This document shows positions 51,021 to 60,229 of a stretch of 64,000 bases of DNA, piece after piece; the first letter of the stretch is position 1; every line of letters starts with the position of its first letter. Source of the stretch: CAZUYC01 sp964624475 (GTDB lineage Bacteria > Myxococcota_A > UBA9160 > SMWR01); NCBI GenBank assembly GCA_964624475.1, contig CAZUYC010000069.1, forward strand, positions 62,001-126,000. Direction: 5' to 3'. Position numbers and translations under genes: made by a program. A model generated the notes under the pieces. The model made no database searches. It saw only the letters and a program-made list of their open reading frames with translations, and was not told the origin of the DNA.

Positions 51021-52708
51021 CTGGCGAGTTTACCCGAGGCGTATGGCGATGAGACTCGCGCGGTCGGTCCTCGAGCCGAACGCGCGGGCCGCGGGCGCCG
51101 AGGCGAGCCGGCGCTGCTGCGTGGCCGCGGCTCCGCGCCCGCTGCGCGGCTCCACAGGATCCAGCCGGGCAGCTCCTCGATCCGCATCCGGCGCGTGAAC
51201 TCCGGCAGCCGGCGGCGCAGCGGGTCCCACGGCTCGCCGCGCGTCGCCACGAGCTCGATCCGCGCAGGCAGGTGCGCGCGGACGTAGGCATCGTCGAGCT
51301 CGAAGCCCGCGAGCTCGACATATTCGATGCCGATCGTCGTGTGGTACGCCCGTCCCTCCGCCATCAGGGTCGCCAGCGGGTGCGCGGGGAAGTACACGGT
51401 GCCTGGCCGGCTTCGCGCGAGCGCGAGCGCCCGCGACTCGGGGTTGCCGGGTACCCGGGCGATGGCGGCGGGCAGCTCGTGCAGCCTGGGCAGGCTCGCG
51501 AGGCAGAGCAACAGGGGTGCCGCGACGAGGACCGAGAGCGCCAGGGATTCGAGGCGGCTCCCTCGCGCGAGCCCGCCGCGCGCCAGGCGCACCAGCGCCA
51601 GCCACACCGCGAGGTTCGAGAAATACGTGGTGTAGGCGAGCGCGTTCGGGTTGCCGCCCAGCTTCGCGCGCCCGAGCAGGCATGCCGGGATCGATGCGAC
51701 GCCGACGCCGAGTACGAGCGCCCAGCGATGCTCGTGCAGCCAGCCGCGCAGCCCCGAGCCGGGCGCGGCGCGGATCGCCTCGATCGCCGCGATCCCGCCC
51801 AGGACGGCGGCGTATGCCAGCGACGCCCGGGCCAGCTCGCCGAGCGCCGTGGCGAGCGCGGGCACGCCCCCTCCCCACTTCCAGGGACAACGGGCGGGCA
51901 CCGTCACCATGTGGAACCACATGGCTTCGAGGTCGGCGACGAGGATCGCAACGGCCAGCCCGAGCGCTCCCACCCCCGCGAGCGCGCCGACGATCCGCAA
52001 GAGGGCACGGCGACCGTCCACGAAACCCACGTAGAGCGGTATGGCGACCAGGAGCGGAGCCGTCACCTGCTTGGCGGCGAGCGCGAGCACGACGCACACC
52101 GCCGCAGCGAGCCTCGGGCCGGGTCGACGACGCCGCTCCGGCGTGTACAGGAAGGCGCAGGCGAGGCTCGCGAAACCGAGCGCGGGGGCATCCGCATGGA
52201 TCATGAAGCCCGGCGCCAGCAGCGTGCGGTCGTGGAGGGTCGCGAGGCAGAAGCCGAGGAAGGCCATCGCTGCGAGATCGCCGCGGCCCTCGGCCTCGGC
52301 TCGCAGCAGGAGCAGTGGGCCGAGCGCGTAGAGCGCGAAGCTGATCAGCGAGCCGACGAAGATGGCCTGGTCCGGCCTCGCCAGGAAGGCCGCGGGCAGG
52401 TAGGTGAACGCGGCGACCGGCCCGTAGGTGAAGCCGAGCAGGGGACCCTGACCCTCCGCCGGGAAGAGCGCGTAGCCCTGCAGCAGCGCCGCCGAGGGGG
52501 CCAGGCGAATGTCGTTCCAGACGCGCAGGACGGAGCGCGCGAACTCCCCGGCGCAGAGCCCGGCCACCACCAGGGCCACGCCGGGCAGGGCGGCGCCGAG
52601 CCAGCGCCGCCCGGCCGGCTGCCCCGCGAGGCGGCGGAAGCGCGCGATTCCGGCACCGCTGCCGAGCGCCGCCACGACCGCGCTGGCGGTCAGGCCTTCC
52701 GGGCTCAA
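51017..52708 (-). CDS. Multi-spanning GT-C-like membrane protein
   Basis: The 563-residue protein has about 11 membrane helices and a soluble C-terminal end (RIELVATRGEPWDPL). No exact catalytic pair can be assigned, although FMIHADAPALGFASLACAFL and FHMVTVPARCPWKWGGG are conserved-looking loops. The only start that overlaps the upstream gene is TTG at 52708 (TTGA overlap, with GGAGGGGAG eight bases before it). It is the middle gene of a three-gene unit. The C-terminal tail is Arg/Pro/Ser-rich and low complexity. Confidence 0.65.
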   Translation of the reverse strand: MSPEGLTASAVVAALGSGAGIARFRRLAGQPAGRRWLGAALPGVALVVAGLCAGEFARSVLRVWNDIRLAPSAALLQGYALFPAEGQGPLLGFTYGPVAAFTYLPAAFLARPDQAIFVGSLISFALYALGPLLLLRAEAEGRGDLAAMAFLGFCLATLHDRTLLAPGFMIHADAPALGFASLACAFLYTPERRRRPGPRLAAAVCVVLALAAKQVTAPLLVAIPLYVGFVDGRRALLRIVGALAGVGALGLAVAILVADLEAMWFHMVTVPARCPWKWGGGVPALATALGELARASLAYAAVLGGIAAIEAIRAAPGSGLRGWLHEHRWALVLGVGVASIPACLLGRAKLGGNPNALAYTTYFSNLAVWLALVRLARGGLARGSRLESLALSVLVAAPLLLCLASLPRLHELPAAIARVPGNPESRALALARSRPGTVYFPAHPLATLMAEGRAYHTTIGIEYVELAGFELDDAYVRAHLPARIELVATRGEPWDPLRRRLPEFTRRMRIEELPGWILWSRAAGAEPRPRSSAGSPRRPRPARSARGPTARVSSPYASGKLAR

Positions 52709-54330
52709 GGGAGGCGCTCCCCTCCCGGGGTGCGCGCCCGCACGCGGTAGACCGCCAGGATCTTCTCGCCGTCGACCTCGATGGCGTGTATCTCCTCGGG
52801 GTAGGGGTAGTCGCGCGGGTGCCAGCGGAAGTTGCTCACGAAGTAGTCGGCGTCGGCCACGTCCACGAAGCGCAGCCGGCGACGCTCCCCGGCGGGCAGG
52901 ATGCTCGCGTTGAACCCACCCGCGAGGTTGGCGACGGCCACCTTCACCACGGGCCGCGGGTCGCTGGCGAGGATGAACTCGAGCCCCCTGCGGTAGGAGA
53001 GCCCCCAGTAGTCCAGCTCGAAGCGGCGCCGCAGGTCGCCCCCGGCGAGCGCATTGAAGTACACGTTCTGGTGCGGGTGGTTGCGCACCATGAACGCTGC
53101 GACCGCGAAGACGCCGGCCGCGAGCCCGGCGAGGGCGGCCCCCGCCAGGCCCCGCCCGAGGCGCCGGGTTCCGCTCCGCGCGCTCTGCCAGAGGAGCTCG
53201 ACCCCGGTCAGGGCGATCGCGAGCAGCGCCGGATACACGAAGTAGTGATGGCGCCAGTCGTCGTAGAGAGTCGAGCCCAGCAAGATCGGCGCGACGAGCG
53301 GGATGCCGAGCCACGCGACGAAGACGATCTCGCCCCGGCGCCGCCGCCATGGCGTGGCGGCCCGCAGCAGGTCCCGCGCGATCACCCACGCCCCGAGCGC
53401 GAAGGCCGCGAGGTAGGGGATCGGGATCGTGATCGCCATCCAGACCGGATTGTAGTGCCAGGGGACGCGGCTGCCGGGGACGAAGCGGCCCATGTAGAGG
53501 ACCGGGAGCCCCCAGCCCGTGTCCGCCGCCCTGCGCAGCGAGTCGACCCAGCGCGAGATCGGCGCGCCCCAGAGATGGGGCCAGAACAGGGGAACCAGGA
53601 GCGCGAGTGCACAGAGATAGACCGCGATCGGAGCGCCCAGCTCGCGGAGCTTCGCCCCGGGCCGTCGCTCGCGCAGCACCTCGACCGCGGCGAGCCCCAC
53701 GGTCAGGGCGGGCACGAGCGCGCCGACGTTGCGGACGTCGACGAGCAGCGCAGAGGCCAGGGCATGAGCGGTCGCCCAGCCGAGAGTCGGCCGCTCGAGC
53801 AGCCGGAGCAGCGTGTAGCTGCTCGCCACGAAGAGGGACAGGAAGGCGATGTCGGTGGAGTCGTAGAAAGCGTGCGCGAAGATCCGGGGCGTGAGGAGAA
53901 GCGCCAGGGCGCCGAGCATCCCGAGCGCGCGGCTCTCGAAGTGCCGCGAGCAGAGCGCGAAGAAGAAGACCACGCCGATCGCGAACGCGACGAAGGTCCC
54001 GAGGTGACGGACGAAGGCCACCTCCCGCGGATCTCCCGAGGTGAGCCCGAGCTCCGCGACCGCCAGCAGCAGCTCGAATGCGGGGCCGCGGATCTGCTCG
54101 TGCTTGGCGACCACGCGGCGGCGGGCCGCCTCGACCTCGGGCGGCGGGGAGCGGCCGAGCAGCTCGAAGTAGGCATGCAGGGAGCCGAGGCCGTAGTCGC
54201 GGTTCACCTCGTGGTCCCAGTGGATGCCGTAGTCGCGGAAGATCGCCGTTCCGAGGCCCAGGCAGGCGGCCAGGAGCAGCACCGCGAGGGCAGCGCCGGC
54301 TCGCCGGCCGCAGCCCCCCGCGTGGCTCAC
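52705..54330 (-). CDS. GT39-like membrane glycosyltransferase
   Basis: The 541-residue protein starts with a helix (AALAVLLLAACLGLGTAIF) followed by RDYGIHWDHEVNRDYGLGSL, an acidic first loop of GT39 type. About ten helices and a C-terminal soluble part with FRWHPRDYPYPEEIHAIEV follow. It should be a polyprenol-phosphate-sugar transferase acting at the periplasmic face. The GTG at 54330 is the first gene of the operon 54330-47751 (three genes, each overlapping by 4 bp). It is divergent from the sulfatase gene with a 54 bp gap. Confidence 0.75.
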   Translation of the reverse strand: MSHAGGCGRRAGAALAVLLLAACLGLGTAIFRDYGIHWDHEVNRDYGLGSLHAYFELLGRSPPPEVEAARRRVVAKHEQIRGPAFELLLAVAELGLTSGDPREVAFVRHLGTFVAFAIGVVFFFALCSRHFESRALGMLGALALLLTPRIFAHAFYDSTDIAFLSLFVASSYTLLRLLERPTLGWATAHALASALLVDVRNVGALVPALTVGLAAVEVLRERRPGAKLRELGAPIAVYLCALALLVPLFWPHLWGAPISRWVDSLRRAADTGWGLPVLYMGRFVPGSRVPWHYNPVWMAITIPIPYLAAFALGAWVIARDLLRAATPWRRRRGEIVFVAWLGIPLVAPILLGSTLYDDWRHHYFVYPALLAIALTGVELLWQSARSGTRRLGRGLAGAALAGLAAGVFAVAAFMVRNHPHQNVYFNALAGGDLRRRFELDYWGLSYRRGLEFILASDPRPVVKVAVANLAGGFNASILPAGERRRLRFVDVADADYFVSNFRWHPRDYPYPEEIHAIEVDGEKILAVYRVRARTPGGERLP

Positions 54331-54368
54331 GCCCGCAGCGCTCTTGGCATGCCGCGAAGCGAGCGCAC

Positions 54369-54374
54369 TATGCT
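54369..54374 (+). promoter_or_regulatory. -10 element TATGCT near start codon
   Basis: TATGCT ends 10 nt before ATG 54385. A TTGGCA at 54345-54350 could be a -35 with a longer than usual 18 bp spacer. This element is the reason ATG 54385 is preferred over upstream ATGs at 54349 and 54370. Confidence 0.4.
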
Positions 54375-54384
54375 GGCCTCGCAC

Positions 54385-55752
54385 ATGGGGTACGGCCGGG
54401 GGGGAAAGCGGCGCCGCAGCATCGCCCGGATCGCGGCGATCGCCCTCGGCCTGCTCGGGAGTGCTGCGCCCTCGGGACGCCCACGCCCCGACGTGATCCT
54501 CATCGGCGTCGACACCCTTCGGGCGGACCACCTCGGCACCTACGGCTACGCGCGGCAGACTTCGCCACACGTCGATCGCTTCGCCCGGGAGAGCGTGGTC
54601 TTCGAGAACTGTATCACCCCGATCCCGCTCACGACTCCGGCAGTCGCCTCGATCCTCACGGGTCGGTATCCGGCGCGCAGCCGGGTGCGGAGCCTGTCGG
54701 ACGACCTTCCGGACGAAGTTCCCAGCGTGGCCGCCCTGCTGCGGAAGCACGGCTACGCCACGACCAGCCTCGTCGCGACCGGAATCCTGCGAGGACGCCT
54801 CCAGCAGGGGTTCGAGCGCGTCTTCGCCACGCGCGGCGAGCTGCCGGCGCAGCGGGCCACCGATCAGGCCATCGAGGTCCTGAGCCAGGGGCGCCACCCG
54901 CACTTCCTGTTCCTCTTCTACCGCGATCCGCACATGGCCTACCGCCCTCCGAGCCTCGTCTTCGATCGCGGCTACCGAGGACCCCATCAGGAGTCGATCA
55001 GCTTCCGCGGCGGGATGGGCCGCATGGTCTTCCAGAACCCCCTCCACCCGCGGACGCGCGAGCATGCCATCGCGCTCTACGATTCGGAGATCTTCCACCT
55101 CGACCGCGAGGTCGGGCGGCTACTCCGATACGTGCGCGATCGACATCCCGACGCCCTCGTCATCTTCACCGCCGATCACGGGGAGGCGCTCGGCGAGCGC
55201 GGCTACTACTACGACCATGGGCTCCTCCTCGACCAGCCGGCCGTGCACGTGCCCCTGATCGTCCGCGGCCTTCCGGTCGAGCCTCGCCGCGTTTCGAAGG
55301 TCGTGAGCCTCGTCGACATCGTCCCCACCGTCCTCGCGCACGTCGGAATCGATCCGCTGCCGGGGCTGGAGGGGATCGATCTGGTCCGCCTGATCGAGTC
55401 CGAGGACCTGAACGTGGAATCCTACAGCGAGACCGGCCCTCCCCTGCTTCCGGAGGCGATCGCCAGCGGAATCGCGCTCGACGGGTCGATCGCCTCCCGC
55501 CGACGCGCGATCGTCTCGGGACGCTGGAAGCTCGTCTTCCTACCGCGTCCGCAGGGAGCGGTCTACGAGCTCTACGATCTCGTGGCGGACCCCGAGGAGC
55601 GGAACGACCTGATCCGCAGCCGCGACGCCGCCGAGCTGCGGCGCAAGCTGGACGCCTGGATCGCTCGCGATCCGCAGGCGTCCAACGCGTCGATCGAGCC
55701 CCTGACCCCGGACGAGGCCGAGCGGCTGCGCAAGCTCGGCTATCTCGACTAG
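54385..55752 (+). CDS. Sulfatase-fold (alkaline phosphatase superfamily) enzyme
   Basis: The 455-residue protein has a short hydrophobic start (IARIAAIALGLLGSAA) and then the sulfatase fold: VILIGVDTLRADHLGTYGY, LTTPAVASILTGRYP, VIFTADHGEALGERG and the C-terminal substrate region with GRWKLVFLP. The C-x-P-x-R site reads Thr83-Thr-Pro-Ala-Val, so the usual Cys/Ser and Arg are missing; it may be a phosphotransferase-like relative or inactive. It ends in RLRKLGYLD, close to the ELGYVD end of the fusion at 47751-51020. It is divergent from that operon. Confidence 0.8.
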   Translation: MGYGRGGKRRRSIARIAAIALGLLGSAAPSGRPRPDVILIGVDTLRADHLGTYGYARQTSPHVDRFARESVVFENCITPIPLTTPAVASILTGRYPARSRVRSLSDDLPDEVPSVAALLRKHGYATTSLVATGILRGRLQQGFERVFATRGELPAQRATDQAIEVLSQGRHPHFLFLFYRDPHMAYRPPSLVFDRGYRGPHQESISFRGGMGRMVFQNPLHPRTREHAIALYDSEIFHLDREVGRLLRYVRDRHPDALVIFTADHGEALGERGYYYDHGLLLDQPAVHVPLIVRGLPVEPRRVSKVVSLVDIVPTVLAHVGIDPLPGLEGIDLVRLIESEDLNVESYSETGPPLLPEAIASGIALDGSIASRRRAIVSGRWKLVFLPRPQGAVYELYDLVADPEERNDLIRSRDAAELRRKLDAWIARDPQASNASIEPLTPDEAERLRKLGYLD

Positions 55753-55819
55753 GCGTGGGGCCCAGGATCGACCCTGGGGCGAAGGACCGGGCTGATTGTA
55801 GGGCCGAGGCCGGGGCTGG

Positions 55820-55825
55820 TAGCCT
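55820..55825 (+). promoter_or_regulatory. Extended -10 TGGTAGCCT
   Basis: TAGCCT at 55820-55825, preceded by TGG, ends 6 nt before the GTG at 55832. It is the promoter candidate for the five-gene overlapping unit 55832-59396. Confidence 0.5.
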
Positions 55826-55831
55826 AGCCGC

Positions 55832-56560
55832 GTGGGCCTCGACGCCGACAGCCTGGAGCGGATCGTCCCGGACGAGCTCGCGCCGGAAGACGTGACGGGC
55901 GGCGAGGCCCTGCGCATCTCGATCGAGCGCTACGAGTTCGCGGCGCGCCACGCGCGGGAGGGGCGGCTCCTCGACCTGGCCTGCGGCGTAGGCTACGGGA
56001 CGCGGCTGCTCGCCGACCGCGGCGCCGGCCGCGTCGCGGCCCTCGGCGCCGACCTCGCGCCGGAGGCCATCGCGTACGCGCAGCGCCGCTACGTCGACGC
56101 CCGCACCCGCTTCGCGCTGGCGGACGCCATGACCTTCGCGGACCCGGAAGGATTCGACACGATCGTCTCGATCGAGACGATCGAGCACCTGCCCGACCCC
56201 GAGGTCTTCGTCGCCCGCCTCGCCGGCATGCTGCGCCCCGGCGGCGTGCTCGTGGTCTCCGTCCCGGTCACGCCCTCGGTCGACGCGAACCCGCACCACC
56301 TCCACGACTTCAGCGAGCGCTCCTTCCGCCGCCTCCTCGCGCCCCACGGCCTCCGCGAGCGGGACGCCCTCGTGCAGGACCAGCCCTACCCGCTCGCCAC
56401 GATTCTCGCGCGCCGCGAACCGCGCCTGCGCGAGGTCCGCCGCGGGCTCCCGGCCTGGTACGCCGCGCATCCGGGCTCGCTGGCGCGCCGCATCGCGTCC
56501 ACCCTGCGCCACGGCTTCAAGAACCGCTACCTCACGCTGGCGCTCCAGGCGCCCGTGTGA
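55832..56560 (+). CDS. Class I SAM methyltransferase
   Basis: The 242-residue protein has RLLDLACGVGYGTRLLADR, LGADLAPEAIAYAQ, DAMTFADPEGFDTIVSIETI and EHLPDPEVFVARLAGMLRPG, a Methyltransf_11/UbiE-like order. GTG start, 6 nt after a -10 element. It is the first gene of a run of five genes whose ends all overlap, so it probably belongs to one glycan pathway. The acceptor is unknown. Confidence 0.85.
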   Translation: MGLDADSLERIVPDELAPEDVTGGEALRISIERYEFAARHAREGRLLDLACGVGYGTRLLADRGAGRVAALGADLAPEAIAYAQRRYVDARTRFALADAMTFADPEGFDTIVSIETIEHLPDPEVFVARLAGMLRPGGVLVVSVPVTPSVDANPHHLHDFSERSFRRLLAPHGLRERDALVQDQPYPLATILARREPRLREVRRGLPAWYAAHPGSLARRIASTLRHGFKNRYLTLALQAPV

Positions 56561-57282
56561 GCGGCCGGGTGCTCGTGATCCCGGCGTTCCAGGAGGAGGC
56601 GCACCTCGGTCGGGTGCTCGAGGCGGTGGCGCGCGCGAGCTTGGACTGCGAGGTGGTGGTGATCGACGACGGCTCGCGCGACGCCACGGCGGCGGTCGCC
56701 GCGCGGGCCGGCGCGCGGGTGCTCCGCCACCCCTGGAACCTCGGCTACGGCGCGGCGCTCCAGACCGGCTACAAGTTCGCACTCGAACGCGGAGCGTCGT
56801 TCCTGGTGCAGATGGACGCCGACGGGCAGCACGATCCGGCGGACATCCCGTCCCTGCTGGCTGCCGTCGAGGGCGGCGAGTGCGATCTCGTCGTCGGCTC
56901 CCGCTTCCTCGGGAGCGGCGAATACCGGATGGGCGCGTTGCGGACTTTCGGGCGGCGCGTCTTCCAGGCGATCGCCCGCGTCGCCGGGCTCGAGCTCACC
57001 GATCCCACCTCGGGCTTCCAGGCGATGAACCGCCGCGTGCTCGAGATCTACGCGCGCGACTTCTTCCCGACCGACTACCCGGACCTCGACGTGCTGCTCA
57101 CCGCCTGGCGCGACGGGCTGCGCGTCGGGGAGCGCCCCGTCCGGATGCGGCCGGGGACGCGCGCGTCCATGCTCCACGGCGGGCTGCGCTCGGTCTACTA
57201 CGTCTACAAGATGCTGCTCTCCACCTCGACGGCCGCGCGCCGACGGGCGGAGGCTCGCGCCCCGGAGGCTCGCAGGCCATGA
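56557..57282 (+). CDS. GT2 family glycosyltransferase (DPM1-like)
   Basis: The 241-residue protein has VVVIDDGSRDATAAVA, NLGYGAALQTGYKFA and MDADGQHDP (the DxD motif), and ends without membrane helices. This is the GT2 polyprenyl-phosphate sugar transferase type. It is directly followed by a DUF2304 gene, a pairing that is common. It probably charges a polyprenyl phosphate used by the GT-C proteins nearby. GTG start overlaps the previous stop. Confidence 0.9.
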   Translation: MSGRVLVIPAFQEEAHLGRVLEAVARASLDCEVVVIDDGSRDATAAVAARAGARVLRHPWNLGYGAALQTGYKFALERGASFLVQMDADGQHDPADIPSLLAAVEGGECDLVVGSRFLGSGEYRMGALRTFGRRVFQAIARVAGLELTDPTSGFQAMNRRVLEIYARDFFPTDYPDLDVLLTAWRDGLRVGERPVRMRPGTRASMLHGGLRSVYYVYKMLLSTSTAARRRAEARAPEARRP

Positions 57283-57707
57283 ACCCCACGCCGACCCCGG
57301 AGGAGCTCCGCGAGCTCTTCCTCAGCGCCTCGGATCCGAGCACCGCGCGCGCCCTCGCGCTCGCGAGCAGCCTCACGCTCGTCGTGGCCGTGCTCTGGCT
57401 CGTGCGGCGGCGGAGCCTGCGCGAGGAGTACACGCCCATCTGGATGGGCGTCGCGGCGGCGCTCCTGCTGCTGAGCCTGCGCCTCGACCTCCTGCACGCC
57501 CTCACGCGCGTCACGGGAGCCTGGACCGCGAGCTCGCTGGTCTTCTTCCTGGGCGAGGTCTTCCTGGTCGCGATCTGCCTGAACTACGCCGTGCGCCTTT
57601 CGCGGGCGGGGCTGCAGATCAAGAACCTCGCCCAGGAGCTCGCGCTCGTGCGCGCGCGGATCGAGCGCCTGGAGGCGCCCGGGGCGCGATCGCCGGTCGA
57701 TGGCTGA
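57279..57707 (+). CDS. DUF2304 membrane protein
   Basis: The 142-residue protein has three hydrophobic segments (about 27-45, 53-70, 83-105) and a C-terminal helix with KNLAQELALVRARIERLEA, likely a coiled coil. This matches DUF2304, small partners of GT2 enzymes. ATG at 57279 overlaps the GT2 stop by 4 bp. Its biochemical role is not known; anchoring the GT2 partner to the membrane is a reasonable inference. Confidence 0.75.
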   Translation: MNPTPTPEELRELFLSASDPSTARALALASSLTLVVAVLWLVRRRSLREEYTPIWMGVAAALLLLSLRLDLLHALTRVTGAWTASSLVFFLGEVFLVAICLNYAVRLSRAGLQIKNLAQELALVRARIERLEAPGARSPVDG

Positions 57708-58548
57708 GGCTCCGCCCTTCCTGTTCAGCATCGACCTCGAGGACGTCCGGAGCATGATCCCGGACGGCGAGCGCTATGCCGAGCGCGTCCCGGCGCTGGT
57801 GGTGCGCTACCTGGAGCTCCTCGACCGCTGCCGCGCGCGCTGCACCTTCTTCACCGTGGGCGATGTCGCCCGCCGCTACCCGTCGCTCGTCCGCGACCTC
57901 GTCGCGAAGGGCCACGAGATCGCCTGCCACGGGAGCGACCACGTGCCCCTCGACCGGCTGGGCCGCGCGCGCTTCCGGGACGACTGCCTGCGCAACCTCG
58001 AGGACCTGGCAAGGGCCGGCTGCAGCGCGGTGCGGGGCTTTCGCGCGCCGGTCCACTCGCTGACGGAGCAGACCCGCTGGGCGTGGGAGGTGCTGGCGGA
58101 GCTCGGGATCCGCTACTCGAGCTCGGTCCTGCCCGCGCGCCATCCCTTCTACGGCTGGCCCGGCTTCGCGCGCGGCTGCACGCGCACCGAGTGCGGCGTC
58201 TGGGAGCTCCCGCTCTCCCTCGCGCGCCTGCCCGGGCTCGATGTCCCCTTCGCCGGCGGCGTCTACCTGCGCGTGCTCCCCTTCCCGGTGGTGCGTTCGC
58301 TCTTCCGGCGCGAGATCCGGGGCGGACGCCCCGTGATCGGCTACGCCCACCCCTTCGACATCGATCTCGAGCAGGAGCGCTTCGTGCACCCGGAGCTCGG
58401 CGGGAGCCGCCTCTACCACCACCTCATGTACTGGAACCGCAAGGGAATGCTCGCGCGGATCGAGCGCCTCGCGGCGCTCGGCGCGCCGATCGTCCCCTAC
58501 GCCGAGTACGTGGCCCGACTCCCCGAGGCGGCGGCGACCGGCGCATGA
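57700..58548 (+). CDS. Polysaccharide deacetylase (NodB fold)
   Basis: The 282-residue protein has the NodB motif 1 FSIDLED (catalytic and metal Asp), motif 2 IACHGSDHVPL (H-x3-H metal ligands), GFRAPVHSLTE (motif 3) and the C-terminal PVIGYAHPFDIDLE. The layout resembles the deacetylases associated with exopolysaccharide loci (PF01522 plus a DUF3473-like end). It removes N-acetyl or O-acetyl groups from a sugar polymer or lipid-linked sugar. No signal peptide, so it probably acts in the cytoplasm. Overlaps both neighbours. Confidence 0.85.
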   Translation: MAEAPPFLFSIDLEDVRSMIPDGERYAERVPALVVRYLELLDRCRARCTFFTVGDVARRYPSLVRDLVAKGHEIACHGSDHVPLDRLGRARFRDDCLRNLEDLARAGCSAVRGFRAPVHSLTEQTRWAWEVLAELGIRYSSSVLPARHPFYGWPGFARGCTRTECGVWELPLSLARLPGLDVPFAGGVYLRVLPFPVVRSLFRREIRGGRPVIGYAHPFDIDLEQERFVHPELGGSRLYHHLMYWNRKGMLARIERLAALGAPIVPYAEYVARLPEAAATGA

Positions 58549-59396
58549 TCGAGATCCGCCCGACCGACACCTCGGCCGCGGGGCTCGAGCCGGTGGCGGC
58601 GCTCTTGCGGCGGCGCTTCCCGCGCGCCGCGCAGGTCTCGGCGGCCTACCTCGGGTGGACCTACCGCGAGAATCCCGAGGGGCCCGCCTTCGCGTTCGAC
58701 GCGTGCGACGGGGAGCGGCTCGTCGCGCACTTCGCCGCGACGCCCCTGCGCGCCCGCGTCGAGGGGACCCTGGAGCCGGGCCTGCTCACGCAGCACGCGG
58801 CGACCGAGGTCGGCTTCGAGAGCCTGGGGCTCTTCCAGGCCCTGGTCCAGCGCGCGCTCGCGGCGGGCGCCGAGCGGGGATTCGGGCACGCCATCGCGCT
58901 CGCCAACGCGCACAGCCGCTTCGCGTTCGCCGAGCGGCTCGGCTTCCGGATGATCCGCCCGCTCGAGGTGCGGATCGGAATCGGGCCCGGGCCGGAGCCG
59001 GCGGGGTACTCGGCGACCTCGTGGGAGCGTGTCTGGGATGCGCGCTCGCTCGGCTGGCGACTGGCGCGCCCGGACCGCCCCTACCGCGCGGTCGTGCGGG
59101 GCACGCGGGCACGCGTGCTCTGCGCCAGCGGATACCCCGGGATCCAGGCGGAGCTCTGCTCGCTCCCCGCGGCGGAGCTGCCCGCGGGCCTGCCCCCGCC
59201 GCCGCGCTTCCCCGGCCTCCGCGTGTGGCTCGGCCTCGACCCCGACCTGCGCTGGACCTGGCGCGCCTTTGCACCCGTGCCGGCGGCGCTGCGGCCCGCT
59301 CCGCTCCACTTCGCGTTCCGCGATCTGCGCGGGGGCGACCGCGCGCCCGACGCCGCGCGGCTCCGGGTGGCGGCCATCGACTTCGACGCGTACTGA
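58545..59396 (+). CDS. GNAT family N-acyltransferase
   Basis: The 283-residue protein has a GNAT core in its first half: YLGWTYRENPEGPAF, HFAATPLRARVEG, then FQALVQRALAAGAERG and FAFAERLGFRMIRPL, the acyl-CoA-binding end. The second half (~130 residues) is unassigned. In this operon it may re-acylate the amino sugar made available by the deacetylase. ATG start overlaps the deacetylase gene. Weak but consistent family match. Confidence 0.6.
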   Translation: MIEIRPTDTSAAGLEPVAALLRRRFPRAAQVSAAYLGWTYRENPEGPAFAFDACDGERLVAHFAATPLRARVEGTLEPGLLTQHAATEVGFESLGLFQALVQRALAAGAERGFGHAIALANAHSRFAFAERLGFRMIRPLEVRIGIGPGPEPAGYSATSWERVWDARSLGWRLARPDRPYRAVVRGTRARVLCASGYPGIQAELCSLPAAELPAGLPPPPRFPGLRVWLGLDPDLRWTWRAFAPVPAALRPAPLHFAFRDLRGGDRAPDAARLRVAAIDFDAY

Positions 59397-59453
59397 GCGC
59401 CGCGTTCGGCCGGCGCGGCGGCGATCCTGCGCCGCCCGGGCGACCCGGCGTGG

Positions 59454-59459
59454 TACCCT
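59454..59459 (+). promoter_or_regulatory. Extended -10 TGGTACCCT
   Basis: TACCCT, preceded by TGG, ends 8 nt before ATG 59468. It is the promoter candidate for the polyprenol-phosphate mannosyltransferase and the SGNH gene after it. Confidence 0.5.
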
Positions 59460-59467
59460 CGTCGGCC

Positions 59468-60229
59468 ATGCGCCATCTGGTCGTGCTGCCGACGTACAAC
59501 GAGGCCGAGAACGTGCTCGGCCTCGCCGCCGAAGTCCTCGCCGTCGACGCGTCGCTCGAGATCCTGGTCGTCGACGACGCGAGCCCGGACGGCACGGGGG
59601 ACCTGGTCGAGCGGGCGGGCCGCGACGAGCCCCGGCTTCGCCTGCTGCGCCGGCCCGGGAAGCTCGGGCTCGGCACCGCGTACCTCGCGGGCTTCCGCCA
59701 CGGGCTCGAGCGCGACTACGATCGGATCCTCACCATGGACTGCGACCGCAGCCACCACCCGCGGCACGTCCCCGCGCTGCTCGCCGCAACGGTCGATGCG
59801 GACCTCGCGATCGGCTCCCGCTACGTCGCCGGCGGCGGGATCCTGAACTGGCCCCGGCACCGCCGCGCGCTCTCCGCGTTCGCGAACCTCTACGCCCGCA
59901 CGCTGCTGCGGCTCCCGATCCGCGACTGCACCTCGGGCTTCCGCTGCTACCGGACCGAGGCGCTGGCCGCGGTCGACCCGTTCGGGATCCGCTCCTCGGG
60001 CTACTCCTTCCTCGAGGAGCTGGCCTGGCGCGTCCATCGCTGCGGCTTCCGGATCGTCGAGGTGCCGATCGTCTTCGAGCAGCGCAGCGCCGGCGTCTCG
60101 AAGATCGACTCCTCGGAGATCTGGCGGGCGGCGTGGCACGTGCTCGCGACGGCGCTGCGCTCCGCGCCGATCCCGGCGCAGGTATCGGCACTCTCCCACG
60201 GCGATGGCGGCGCGAACCCGCGGCCGTGA
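59468..60229 (+). CDS. Polyprenol monophosphomannose synthase-like GT2
   Basis: The 253-residue protein has VVLPTYNEAENVLGL, ILVVDDASPDGTGDLV, GLGTAYLAGFRHGLE and the DxD site MDCDRSHHPRH, then SGFRCYRTEAL. It is of DPM1/Ppm1 type, transferring a hexose (usually mannose from GDP-mannose) to a polyprenyl phosphate. No C-terminal membrane helices. This lipid-linked sugar would be the donor for the several GT39-type proteins in the window. Its 3' end overlaps the next gene by 26 bp. Confidence 0.9.
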   Translation: MRHLVVLPTYNEAENVLGLAAEVLAVDASLEILVVDDASPDGTGDLVERAGRDEPRLRLLRRPGKLGLGTAYLAGFRHGLERDYDRILTMDCDRSHHPRHVPALLAATVDADLAIGSRYVAGGGILNWPRHRRALSAFANLYARTLLRLPIRDCTSGFRCYRTEALAAVDPFGIRSSGYSFLEELAWRVHRCGFRIVEVPIVFEQRSAGVSKIDSSEIWRAAWHVLATALRSAPIPAQVSALSHGDGGANPRP